DNA of 36,179 nt from Amanita rubescens (lineage: Eukaryota > Basidiomycota > Agaricomycetes > Agaricales > Amanitaceae), in NCBI GenBank assembly GCA_015039365.1, contig WION01000537.1:1-36179 (forward strand), given 5' to 3'. The notes beneath the pieces are model-generated. The model ran no database searches. It was given only the letters and a program-made list of their open reading frames with translations, and had not been told where the DNA came from. Shown piece by piece: positions 11,058 to 18,999 of this stretch (its first letter is position 1; every line of letters begins with the position of its first letter). A program made the position numbers and the translations under genes.

Positions 11058-11709
11058 ATTCTGGTTCTGGTTGTTCTGGTTCTGATTTTGATTCTGGTTC
11101 TGGTTGTTCTGGTTCGGGTTCAAGCGAGGCTGTTGGCGAGCGCGTTGTTGGAACTCCTGGAAACGTTGTTGGTTGATATTGACCGCAAACACCATTCCTG
11201 CAAGTGAGACGACGATCATGAGCTCACCGCAACTAAACGCAAAGTCGATGACGTACCGTTTTGACAATCATTATCCGCACTGCTGTAGATGTAGATGGGC
11301 TGATTATCGTTCACCTGAATCTGGAACGTCGGATATTGTTGTTGGTTCTGGTTAACAGAAACCCTAAAAAATCACGTCAATAGGCGCACACAAATCGCAT
11401 GGCAAGACGTACTGTCCAGAGCTGAACCCATTGCGCGTGCAAGGCTGATTGAAGCTCGACTGCGTCACGGCATGAGTACCAGGGAAGCTGAATAGACGGG
11501 CATTAACGAGGTGCAAGGACAAAAACAGCTTAGTGCACTTACAAGATGAATTGGATGGTGTCCCCATTGCTCGCATTCACAAACTGCGGCTGGAAAACTT
11601 GCTGATTGTTGGGGCCGACTTGGACGTTGATCGTCTGCTGATTGGTGGCGAACCCAAGGGGCAACGTAAGAACAAGCGCAAACACAGCAGAGAAGGTACG
11701 AGAAAGCAT
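10617..11709 (-). CDS. Secreted cupredoxin-fold protein with Gln/Asn-rich tail
   Basis: Four exons on the minus strand (11709-11543, 11487-11413, 11363-11257, 11197-10617), 309 residues. It starts with a clear signal peptide (MLSRTFSAVFALVLTLPLGFA). Residues 25-135 match the single-domain cupredoxin-like family of fungal extracellular proteins: NASNGDTIQF, FPGTHAVTQSSF, an NGFSSG stretch, PTFQIQV, PIYIYSS and DCQNGMVFAVN. Of the four usual copper ligands, the first His (H61) and the Met (M118) are in place. The Cys position is Ser (108 or 109) and the second His is Asp (D113), so type-1 copper binding is doubtful. Relatives usually have Ser/Thr-rich GPI-type tails; here the tail is about 165 residues of NQN and poly-Q repeats ending in a short basic, Cys-containing end. 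A spliced alternative end near 10578 is possible. It would be extracellular or in the wall. Confidence 0.82.
10751..11130. repeat. GGTTCT-type minisatellite coding for (NQ)n
   Basis: A nearly pure array of 6-bp GGTTCT units, interrupted by TGTTCT and occasional TACGGT variants. On the minus strand it encodes alternating Asn and Gln. Because every unit is free of stops in all frames, long spurious open frames also appear on the plus strand. Such arrays are prone to length change between strains. Confidence 0.93.
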
Positions 11710-11728
11710 GTTGAGGTGCTGAGTTGGC

Positions 11729-12460
11729 CAACGCGTCTACCCAGGTTTATATACCATGGAATGTGTGGCGTGTGCCCTCGTATGTCTTTCGTGCTGCGTC
11801 AAACGCTTGGAGAGCGACGGGCGATACATGGTCTCTGCAAGGATCTTCCGCGATGAGTTTGACGCAACAGATCGCGCGCTGTCACGCGCTGTTACAGTCA
11901 CATATCTTGGCGCAGGCAGCCAACACCGGTCAGGATGCTGACATATTCACAAATTCAGAGACGGTGTGGGTTACCTGAAGCATGCCCACAAGCTGGACGT
12001 GTCTTGAATGTGTCAATTCAATAGGAGCTGGACGAGTCGAAGTAAATCATGTATCGCCAAGTTGCGCAGCCCAACGGCAAACGCGCGTATTTACCAAGGC
12101 TCAGAGATGTCTCCGGAAACACTGACTTGGATTTAATTGAGTAGAGAAGTGGCAACGCCTTTTTGTCACGGGATCAGCGGCAAATGACGCATAGACGATT
12201 CACACTGTCTCTGCAAACTCATGGTCATGGCTGTATAGGTAAGCCAAGAATTTCGTAGATCTCAATACCGCTGATCCACTCTCCCACACCTTCTGATCCA
12301 CGTCCGATTTTACGCATCATGATCGGCTTGCCAGTCGCACCTGCAGAGTCTTCATGCCTTCTGGCCACGAGCAGCTCAACGAAGACCATATCTACGCCAG
12401 GTGAAGGAGACGACGACAGGCGTTGACTCACAACTTGTTCGCGAACAGGGCCGACCTTCA
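11729..12460. repeat. Segmental duplication, copy 1
   Basis: About 730 bases that recur in the same orientation at 16037-16702, clearly homologous by eye (roughly 85-90% identical). The left end starts at CAACGCGTCTACCCAGG just upstream of the cupredoxin start and includes its TATA box. The right end stops after GGGCCGACCTTCA. Copy 1 has extra short stretches near 12122-12150 and 12235-12262. A minus-strand frame (12461-12225) stays open in both copies, but the copies differ mainly at amino-acid-changing sites, so I do not call it a gene. Confidence 0.9.
11746..11753 (-). promoter_or_regulatory. TATA box of the cupredoxin-like gene
   Basis: TATATAAA on the minus strand, about 37 bases before the start codon at 11709. 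The same element, with its flank, is present in the second copy of the segmental duplication at about 16053-16060, where no cupredoxin gene follows. Confidence 0.55.
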
Positions 12461-12614
12461 AAGGAAGATGATTATCAAATTATCATTTACAAACAATTCC
12501 TACACAGGTGTCAAATGACACGATGGAACAATCTATTCGCTCGATCAGATCTCAGTCTTTCTCGGATGCAACAGGTAACTCACCAAAACTGCAAACTCGT
12601 TGCTCGTACGTCTA

Positions 12615-12850
12615 TTAACCGCATAGGCAGGAACTTCCTGTCGCAAAAATTCCTTGAGTTTACTTCATTTGTTATGCTTACCGCTACAGCTGCCCACCGG
12701 AAAGCCCTGAGCAATGCAAAATTCGAAGCACCATTGGCAGTCGTCCTGCCTCGCGATAAGAGCGTCTACAGGTGAAGCAATCGCACCACTTGAGAAAAGA
12801 AGAATGGCATCAACGAGTTGAGCTACGAAGAACTGGGCACGGAATTGCAT
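12615..12850 (-). CDS. Defensin-like (CS-alpha-beta) secreted peptide, six Cys
   Basis: Two exons on the minus strand (12850-12682, 12637-12615), 63-residue precursor. The leader MQFRAQFFVAQLV through SSGAIASPVDALIAR is a signal peptide plus short propiece ending in an Ala-Arg. It is clearly paralogous to the leader of the gene at 18231. The mature part begins QDDC and has six Cys in the order C-x2-C-x3-C-x9-C-x4-C-x1-C. This matches the core CS-alpha-beta signature (C-x3-C and C-x-C) of fungal, insect and plectasin-type defensins, with a very short first loop. The last two Cys come from the 23-nt second exon, so splicing is needed for the fold. Antimicrobial activity against competing microbes is the usual role of the family; here it is inferred. 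The ATG chosen is the one aligned with the paralogue. Confidence 0.72.
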
Positions 12851-13825
12851 GTTTAGATAGAATTCGATGTGCAGATAAGCTGCGAGCGGCTTGCCTCTCT
12901 TCGCCGAAATTGCAGGCATTTCATACACCCATTGTTTTTACAGCCTTCGTGAGACAAGCGTCGTCCCTCATTTGACTTAGCTTCGCTCAACGTAATAGTG
13001 AATTGCTATCTATAATATCTTCTGCGGATGACTAGACTCTATTTGGACTTACATGTGTGAGGCTTGTAAGCTGCGTCCGCTTCCAGGGCTGTGTCTCGAA
13101 CCTTTCAGTAGCTGTTTGACGGCGAGTCTCTCTGACAAGTTTTCTATCGTTTTTGGATTTCGAAGGACACAACAACACGCTACGCTTGACTCCGTCTATG
13201 TTTTGTTTACATAGTGACGCAACTCCGATATGACTAAAACTCAAATGCAATTCAACGTATACGTTATGTTCTTTGGAATCTTCGCCGAGGCTGACATACG
13301 TTTGAAAGCCAGAGATTATTCATAGAAGAGACTTTGCACCGGTGGGTTGGCAGATAATCCTCGCAGTTTTCGTCGGGATGCAATTCTACGCACTTGTGCA
13401 TAAGTTCCATAATCGTAGAAACGCTGCACAAGAAGTCACCCCCTCATATGACCATTTTTGTCAGAATGAGCAATTCGTGTTCATTTTGGTCATTTCATTT
13501 TATCCGAATCCGGCACTCACGCAGAACGCCGTTCACCTTTGTGTGCCGCATAATCTCCGTGCAGGGACATGGTGGGTTGTTAAGCAGTTTAAAACTGCTT
13601 GAATTATTTGCGCAAGGATCATGGCCGTGAATATAGGAACGCATATCATTGCAAGTACCATTACCACACCAAACCTCACCAGAAGTTGAATGCCTGTAGT
13701 TGCACCGCTTCCACGGATTGACAGGATGCATGATGCACGATGTGTTATACTATTTTGCATGTCAACATCAAAGGAAGATAATTTTCAAATATCAAACAAT
13801 TCCTACACATGAACGATCTCTATTC
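12851..13825. other. Intergenic region with short shared repeats
   Basis: Holds the upstream region of the minus-strand defensin-like gene, homologous to the upstream region of the one at 18231. No gene is supported. A minus-strand frame at 13731-13495 is notably Cys-rich (for example EVWCGNGTCND and NNPPCPCTE), with possible splice sites on both sides, but I could not build a complete model. A stretch at 13769-13809 (AAAGGAAGAT...AAACAATTCCTACACA) repeats 12459-12512. Confidence 0.4.
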
Positions 13826-13995
13826 GCTTGCTCTTCTGTTCTCGAGCGGTGTGCGCGCTTCACCTGCAGATCCTCAGCTTATTGCGAGGGGCCGGAGCTC
13901 AGCTGCCGAGCTTGCAGTATATGGGGAGCTGGGGATGCGTGTTGCTCTGCTAGTTGCATTAAGCATGCTCTTTGACAAAAACAGATGAAATAAAA
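13826..13995 (+). pseudogene. Decayed third copy of the defensin-like gene
   Basis: Strongly similar to 18265-18480: the leader end (CTCGAGCGGTGTGCGCG), the propiece, and the start of the Cys-rich part. Three defects are visible. The first part of the signal peptide is missing. A G run has four bases (13888-13891) where the intact gene has five, which shifts the frame before the Cys-rich part. A deletion after AGTTGCATT (about 13960) removes the segment that carries GGYC and the splice donor. No C-x-C second exon is found downstream. It is therefore a non-functional remnant. Confidence 0.82.
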
Positions 13996-14567
13996 TTTAT
14001 TTATTGCAGTGACAGTCTTCGCAACTAGTAAAGGCTCGTAGACGCCTTGTCAATTTACGCTCAAGCCTCAATCGTCTTTGCACGGTGAAGCCCAAGACGG
14101 AGTAACTAGGAAGATTGCAGATTTCCTCATGAGTCAAGAATAGCAAAGAACCATTCCACAAAGACCTGATCGCAGGCGGGGTCGTACCAAATCTCGACAG
14201 CGGTGGTGAGACGTATATGGAAGTTGGGCTTGTTGTGAACATAAATGCCGCATTCTCCTGCGCCTCTGTACCAGTGAGAGGATCGTCTCCGCATGAATAG
14301 TGGGAATGTCAGCGCGATGACTGTTGCAACGATTGAGATATGTACCTTGAAATTTGTGAAGCTACAACGACGCCCAAGGTCGCTTCAGCCTACTCCGCCA
14401 TGGCCCATCGTTCGTACTCTGGGGGAAACTGCCCGAGAATTCCTACAACTCTCTTCCCCGGGAAACTTTTCTTCTGTGGGGAAGAGACTCGCCGCAAGTC
14501 ATGTTCGACTCATCGCTAGCTCCATCACCGGTCAGTCACAACTGGTTGCGATTGTTCCCGATTTGGG
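13996..14567. other. Low-information region, possible coding remnant
   Basis: No gene can be supported. On the minus strand, from about 14330 to 14130, one frame reads like real protein (for example SSHWYRGAGECGIYVHN and VEIWYDPACDQVFVEW) before a stop, but there is no clear start, no splice partner and no family I recognise. It may be a remnant. Confidence 0.35.
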
Positions 14568-14936
14568 TCAAAAATCGAACCCAACCGAACTTCGAAGGTC
14601 TATCCACCAGGACCGCGAACGAAAGTAGGTGGGGTCAAGATCGCTAGGCTCCTGGCGAAGATCTGTGGAGTATTTTGAATGATTCGGAACGGATTCACAG
14701 GAAGATAGTGTCGGGATGATGCAGGTGAGCAGCGAAAATAAAGCGTCAAAAAGTTCGTGGATCCTGGGCCAGCTGGCGTGACTATATGCCTCATCAAGTT
14801 TCGCTTGCAGTTCGCTAAGAATCCCCATCAACGCAATAATTGTTTGGTTATTAATGAACCGTCCGAGTTGTCCATTTTGCCGTCGCAGCAGTCTTCAAGA
14901 GCCTTAACCAGATTCCATACAACAGTATCATTATAT
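14568..14936 (-). pseudogene. Remnant of an unrecognised minus-strand gene
   Basis: Two minus-strand segments look like protein but lie in different frames. One, about 14936-14840, contains TVVWNLVKALEDCCDGKMDN. It then breaks within a few bases of the other, about 14841-14568, which contains LQAKLDEAYSHASWPRIHEL and LFSLLTCIIPTL. The change of frame is not explained by any intron I can find. The stretch lies just downstream of the 189-residue ORF on the same strand and may be part of the same decayed gene. The function is unknown. Confidence 0.4.
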
Positions 14937-15022
14937 CAAGAGTTGGGCTGTAAAAATTATACCACTGGTACTATAGAGTCTGACATTACTGAAAAATCAA
15001 CAGGATATTGCGCTGTGGTCGG

Positions 15023-15706
15023 CTAAGCTAAGCGACTTGACTGGTTCTGATACTCGATGTATTCCTGGCCCCTTTGCGATTGAAGGATGGATTCGATAGT
15101 ACTGCCATATGCATGCTGATAGACGCGAGCAAGGTGTTCACGCTCCTCCTGAGACAAAGGGACCACTTCGGACACAATCGCCGCCGCTTTTTCCACATCA
15201 GAAACTGTGTCCGCCGCCGTGTTGTCTCTCTCTCCTGTTTCATAATAAGGAGTATCAAGGATCATACGGAGTGCTGGTATCGAAAGATGGTTTGCATCCG
15301 GGTCGCGGCCTTGGATCCGCCGTAAAAGTACTTTCGGGTCGCCCCGGTACTTGCTAGCTGACGGATGTCTGTTATGCATCTTCTCACACGCGTCATCCAT
15401 GATTGTTTGTCGGCGAAAGTGAATGACAAGTGGTCTCAGCTATTAGTGGTACATCAGTTGGAACCATTTAGGTTGTAAGATGCGACGTACAGGCGCAAAT
15501 TTATGCTGAAGGCCTTGGAAACGCGTTTTCAGTCCATCAAATTGCTCGCGTTGCATGCTATCAGCCTTGAGCTTGGAATAAGATTGGAGTCATTCAGCGG
15601 ATTCATTGATTGTTAAATATTAAATGCTACTTACGTTCTTAACTGCTATTCGAATCAGCCGGATCTCCCGCAGGACCGCTAGAAGGCTAACATCCCGACG
15701 CGGCAT
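15023..15706 (-). CDS. Hypothetical protein, 3 exons, 189 residues
   Basis: Three minus-strand exons (15706-15635, 15571-15491, 15439-15023) join in phase 0 with good donors (GTAAGT, GTACGT) and acceptors. They encode a mostly helical, charged protein: MPRRDVSLLAVLREIRLIRI at the start, KVLLRRIQGRDPDANHLSIP in the middle, and VPLSQEEREHLARVYQHAYG near the end. No signal peptide, membrane helix or known domain is recognised. The frame stays open upstream of the ATG for about 60 bases, and further coding-like pieces lie both upstream (15900-15726) and downstream (14936-14568). This may therefore be the best-preserved part of a larger damaged gene rather than a free-standing one. Confidence 0.5.
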
Positions 15707-15725
15707 ATTTCTAGGCTCAGTGATG

Positions 15726-15900
15726 GTTAGGTCACAAAGAGGGAAAGTCTCATGTATCTGATAAGTTCGTCTATTGTTTGGTCACCCCAAATAAGTTCCT
15801 TTTTTAGAATCGATCGCAAAGTTGGCCATACGGTTTCGCAACCTTCAATCAGTATAGCAGTCCAGGTATGCAGTGACCCATTTTGCAGGTGGTAGGTAAG
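15726..15900 (-). other. Coding-like exon upstream of the 189-residue ORF
   Basis: After a good acceptor (CGCCAG, ending 15901), the minus strand is open and protein-like: LTYHLQNGSLHTWTAILIEG, then CETVWPTLRSILKKELIWGD, to a TAA at 15728-15726. No GT donor joins it in phase to the downstream exons. It is either a damaged exon of the same gene or an unrelated remnant. Confidence 0.35.
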
Positions 15901-16036
15901 CTGGCGAGGTTATTATTCAAGTAGTAACATGAGGGCTATCCTAGGAAGCAACTCTACGGTAACATGCCGAAAGGAAAAGCCGTGGCATCGCTAGTGATGT
16001 GCCCAGTCCATGGCCAGAAGCCTGGGGCTTGGGCCT

Positions 16037-16702
16037 CAACGCATCTACCCAGGTTTATATACTATAGAATGCGTGGCGTGTGCCCTTGCATGTCTTTCGT
16101 GCTGCGTCAAACGCTTGGAGACCGACGGACGATACGGGTCTTCCGCCGGATGAGATTGACGGCGCGCTGTCACCCAATGTCACAGGCACATATCTTGGCG
16201 CAGGCAGCCAACACGACTCACCGAGACGATTCCCGGTGTGGGTTACCTGCCAAGAAGCATGCCCACAAACTGGACGTGTCTTGAATGTGTCAATCCAATG
16301 GGAGCTGGACGAGTCGAAGTAAATCATGTAACGCCAAGTTGCGCAGCCCAACGGCAAACGTGCGTATTTACCAAGGCTCAGAGACGTCTCCGGCAACACT
16401 GACAAGAGGCAATGCCTTTTTGTCACGGGAACAGCGGCAAATGATGCAAAGACTATTCACGCTGTCTCTGCAAACTCATGGCCATGGCTGTATGAATTTC
16501 ATCTCAATACCGTTGATCCACTCTACCACACCTTCTGATCCATGTCTGATTTTGCACATCATGATCGGTTTGCCAGTCACACCTGCCGAGTCTTCATACC
16601 TTCTGGCCACGAGCAGCTCAACGAAGATCATATCTACGCCAGGTGAAGGAGACAACGACAGGTGTTGACTCACAACTTGTTCGCGAACAGGGCCGACCTT
16701 CA
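16037..16702. repeat. Segmental duplication, copy 2
   Basis: Second copy of the segment at 11729-12460, same orientation, about 4.3 kb to the right, starting CAACGCATCTACCCAGG and ending GGGCCGACCTTCA. It keeps the TATA-like TTTATATA of copy 1, but the sequence to its left is not a cupredoxin gene. Many differences between the copies are C/T or G/A changes, several at CpG sites. Confidence 0.9.
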
Positions 16703-18139
16703 TGGCAAGCATCTCCGACCCGAGACGCTTGGTATTACGTAGCACATTAAATAAATGATGCCGCTAGTGCTGCCAAGTGTTCGCTGTGCCATCGCCCAGC
16801 CATCTCGTGTTAAATCCACATGCATAAGGATTGCTGTTTCACGCTTTACCAACTTTGCCACTCCCTTTTTATGAGATCAACCGCTCATATAGGGCCATTT
16901 GTGACCCTCTCTTGGCGCGCCAGCATTCGGTCACCTTCGAGTCCATGCTGCATCTGAAGTACGGTTTCGTACAGCTCATACTACCTTACGTTTCACTTCA
17001 TGACTTTGCATAGATGGTCCCTATCATGTAAATAATACAATCGTTTGCGTCTGCTAGAGTCTGCGATGGTTTCCGCCGGCGACAGCAGGATTCCAAGTTC
17101 CAGCCACATTGGACGTAGAAACGTGTGTCGGGGAGATCTTGTGCAAACTGCGAATGAACCGAGTCTTGAAGCTTGAGTCCCTGCGTCAGGTCACGCGATA
17201 GGCTCACGCATCAGGACCCAGGACGATGCCATTTGCATCCGGCGCCTCTCGAGAGTTCATTTGACCTTACATGGCTAAATTGTGGGCGCAGAATCTCATG
17301 ATTCGAATATCCACTGGACGGCTTGGAATTGATAGGGATCAAGGTTGACGATAGACTTGGCAGTAGAACCAATTTGTTTCCACCGGTGCAGGTGGTGGAG
17401 CTGATGAAAGCAAGTAAAAATACTGTAAATCTGATCAAGTCACCGCCCGATCACCTGATAATCAGTGCTGGAGGCCCGGTGATGGATCGCGATGATGATC
17501 AGTACTTACTGTCAGTGTCAACAAGGATACTTTGATGACAATGGCCTTTGCTTTGGAGCGTAAACTGGTATAATGGCTATGTCTCATTCACAATCAGAGT
17601 GCATCAGTGTATCGCCATCATTCTGATATCGAACTTCGGGATGCCGTACTTGATGTAGCTGAGAGTTGTTACACTTGAACTGCTTGGCGTTCACGACTTT
17701 AGTTTCTATCTGTAAGATATTCTGGAGATATTTATTAGAGTAAGTATTATGTCATCATTGTAGAAAAACGTGCCAGCTTCATGTTTTTGATGCCGTATTG
17801 AGATAGCATCTTGACGGTAGAAGCCGAAAAAGCCCCAAGGCGTCGACAAGGTTCTCAGATGCAGTCGCATCAACGGCATCTCCTAATGGTAATACTGCAT
17901 CCTCAATTGGTCAGTATGATATGGATCAGTCTCAGCGACTTACGCTCCATGAGTACAAATATGGTCCAACCATCTGTAGGAAGGATAGCAATCTATTTCG
18001 TTAGGCAATACATGATGCACGATACTCCATCGTCACGAGGTTGTTAGTAACTGTCAACTTCCACTCGCTTGTTGTCAGGATGCACCGCCATCTGAAATGT
18101 AGCCTACTAAGGTCAAATAAGATATGCTTGTCTTAGGGG
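16703..18139. other. Long gene-poor stretch
   Basis: About 1.4 kb with no gene I can support. Minus-strand frames at 17438-17211 and 17207-16998 can be joined across a possible intron, but the first begins with TTG and an intron-like acceptor lies inside it, so no start is credible. Another coding-like minus-strand patch lies around 17620-17900 (for example CNNSQLHQVRHPEVRY), also without a full model. These may be remnants of older genes. Confidence 0.4.
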
Positions 18140-18146
18140 TATAAAA
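18140..18146 (+). promoter_or_regulatory. TATA box of the defensin-like gene
   Basis: TATAAAA, about 90 bases upstream of the ATG at 18231. The 80 bases between it and the ATG match the region upstream of the minus-strand paralogue at 12850. Confidence 0.6.
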
Positions 18147-18230
18147 GGCCTGCAATTTTGGCAAAGAGAAGCAAGCCACTCACAGCTTACTCCAAGAACT
18201 TCTCCGCACATCGAATCCTCTTCAATAAAC

Positions 18231-18530
18231 ATGCAATTCCGTGCCCAGTTGTTCGTTGTTCAACTACTTGCTGCCGCTCTTCTGCTCTCGAGCGGTGTGC
18301 GCGCTTCACCTGCAGACCCTCAGCTTATTGCGAGGGGGCCGGAGCTCAGCTGCCAAGCTTGCGACATATGGGGAGCTGGGGATGCGTGTTGCTCTGCTAG
18401 TTGCATTGCCCATGGTCAGGGCATACACGGAGGCTACTGCGATTCCCGTAAGCGTGTTCTTTGACAATAACAGATAAAATAAACTGAAGGAATTATCGCT
18501 ACAGACAAAGTGTGCCACTGCACTGTGTAA
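18231..18530 (+). CDS. Defensin-like (CS-alpha-beta) secreted peptide, eight Cys
   Basis: Two exons (18231-18447, 18505-18530) give an 80-residue precursor. Residues 1-25 are a signal peptide (MQFRAQLFVVQLLAAALLLS then SGVRAS) and a short propiece runs to LIARG. The mature part has eight Cys. Two early ones (SCQAC) are followed by DACCSASC, GGYC and a terminal KVCHC. The core C-x3-C-x11-C-x5-C-x-C with GGYC just before the last pair is the CS-alpha-beta pattern of fungal plectasin-type defensins; two additional Cys would form a fourth disulphide. The C-x-C is supplied by the 26-nt second exon. The family disrupts bacterial wall synthesis or membranes; activity of this member is inferred. A paralogue on the opposite strand (12615-12850) and a broken copy (13826-13995) lie 4-6 kb away. 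Confidence 0.8.
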
Positions 18531-18999
18531 GCGTGGAAGCATTAACTATCCAGAGTTTGCGGTTTTGGTGAGTTGCCTGTCTCATTAAAATACCACTAGA
18601 TTGAATCTAATAGGTAGATTCGCCTCGTCTTGTTATTTGACACGTGTAACAATGATTTAGTAGTTGCTTGTATATGATAGTTTGAGATTGTCAATCATTA
18701 CCTTGCCTTAGTACGAATCCGGGCCAGTTTGTGAATAAGTGTAGCACGACTCGGTGCCATGACGGTGGGTGCAGACCTAGATGTTTCGCGCCGCCGAGCA
18801 ACATTCAGTGGACAAACTTCATGAGCATCAGAAAATACACCACCGACGACTGATTGTTCGAATACGAACTTGGTTTGATGTGAGTGTGAGGCGCCGCGTA
18901 AGTACAAAAAAGGAAATTACATAATGGAGGAATTTTTTGGTTCTTATTATACCGTCATCAAGCACGACGACAAGACTTAGGCTTGGCCGTTTCTAGTAT
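18531..18999. other. Intergenic region, nothing recognised
   Basis: 470 bases holding the 3' end of the defensin-like gene and the promoter of the RNB exoribonuclease gene. A short minus-strand frame (18907-18698) has no motif. Confidence 0.5.

Noticed and set aside
10751..11130. Regular repeat array that could suggest a CRISPR or centromeric array
   Set aside because: Units are 6 bp with no spacers, and the array is translated in frame as the tail of a secreted protein.
10584..11207. Long plus-strand frames made of Leu/Val or Phe/Trp repeats across 10584-11207
   Set aside because: They are mirror readings of the GGTTCT minisatellite. The minus-strand model has a signal peptide, family motifs and in-phase introns, and the plus frames have none.
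12225..12461. Minus-strand ORF conserved in both duplication copies (VGPVREQVVSQ...) as a gene
   Set aside because: The copies differ mostly at amino-acid-changing positions, no start or splice partner is clear, and the frame lies in a duplicated non-coding-like block.
11729..16702. LTR retrotransposon bounded by the two ~0.7-kb direct repeats
   Set aside because: No TG...CA ends, no target-site duplication, no primer-binding site and no gag/pol-like frame between them; the interval holds defensin-like and unknown genes.
16998..17438. Small secreted protein on the minus strand starting at 17438
   Set aside because: The apparent start is TTG, an intron-like acceptor (TTTACAG) lies within the first codons, and no upstream ATG exon joins in phase.
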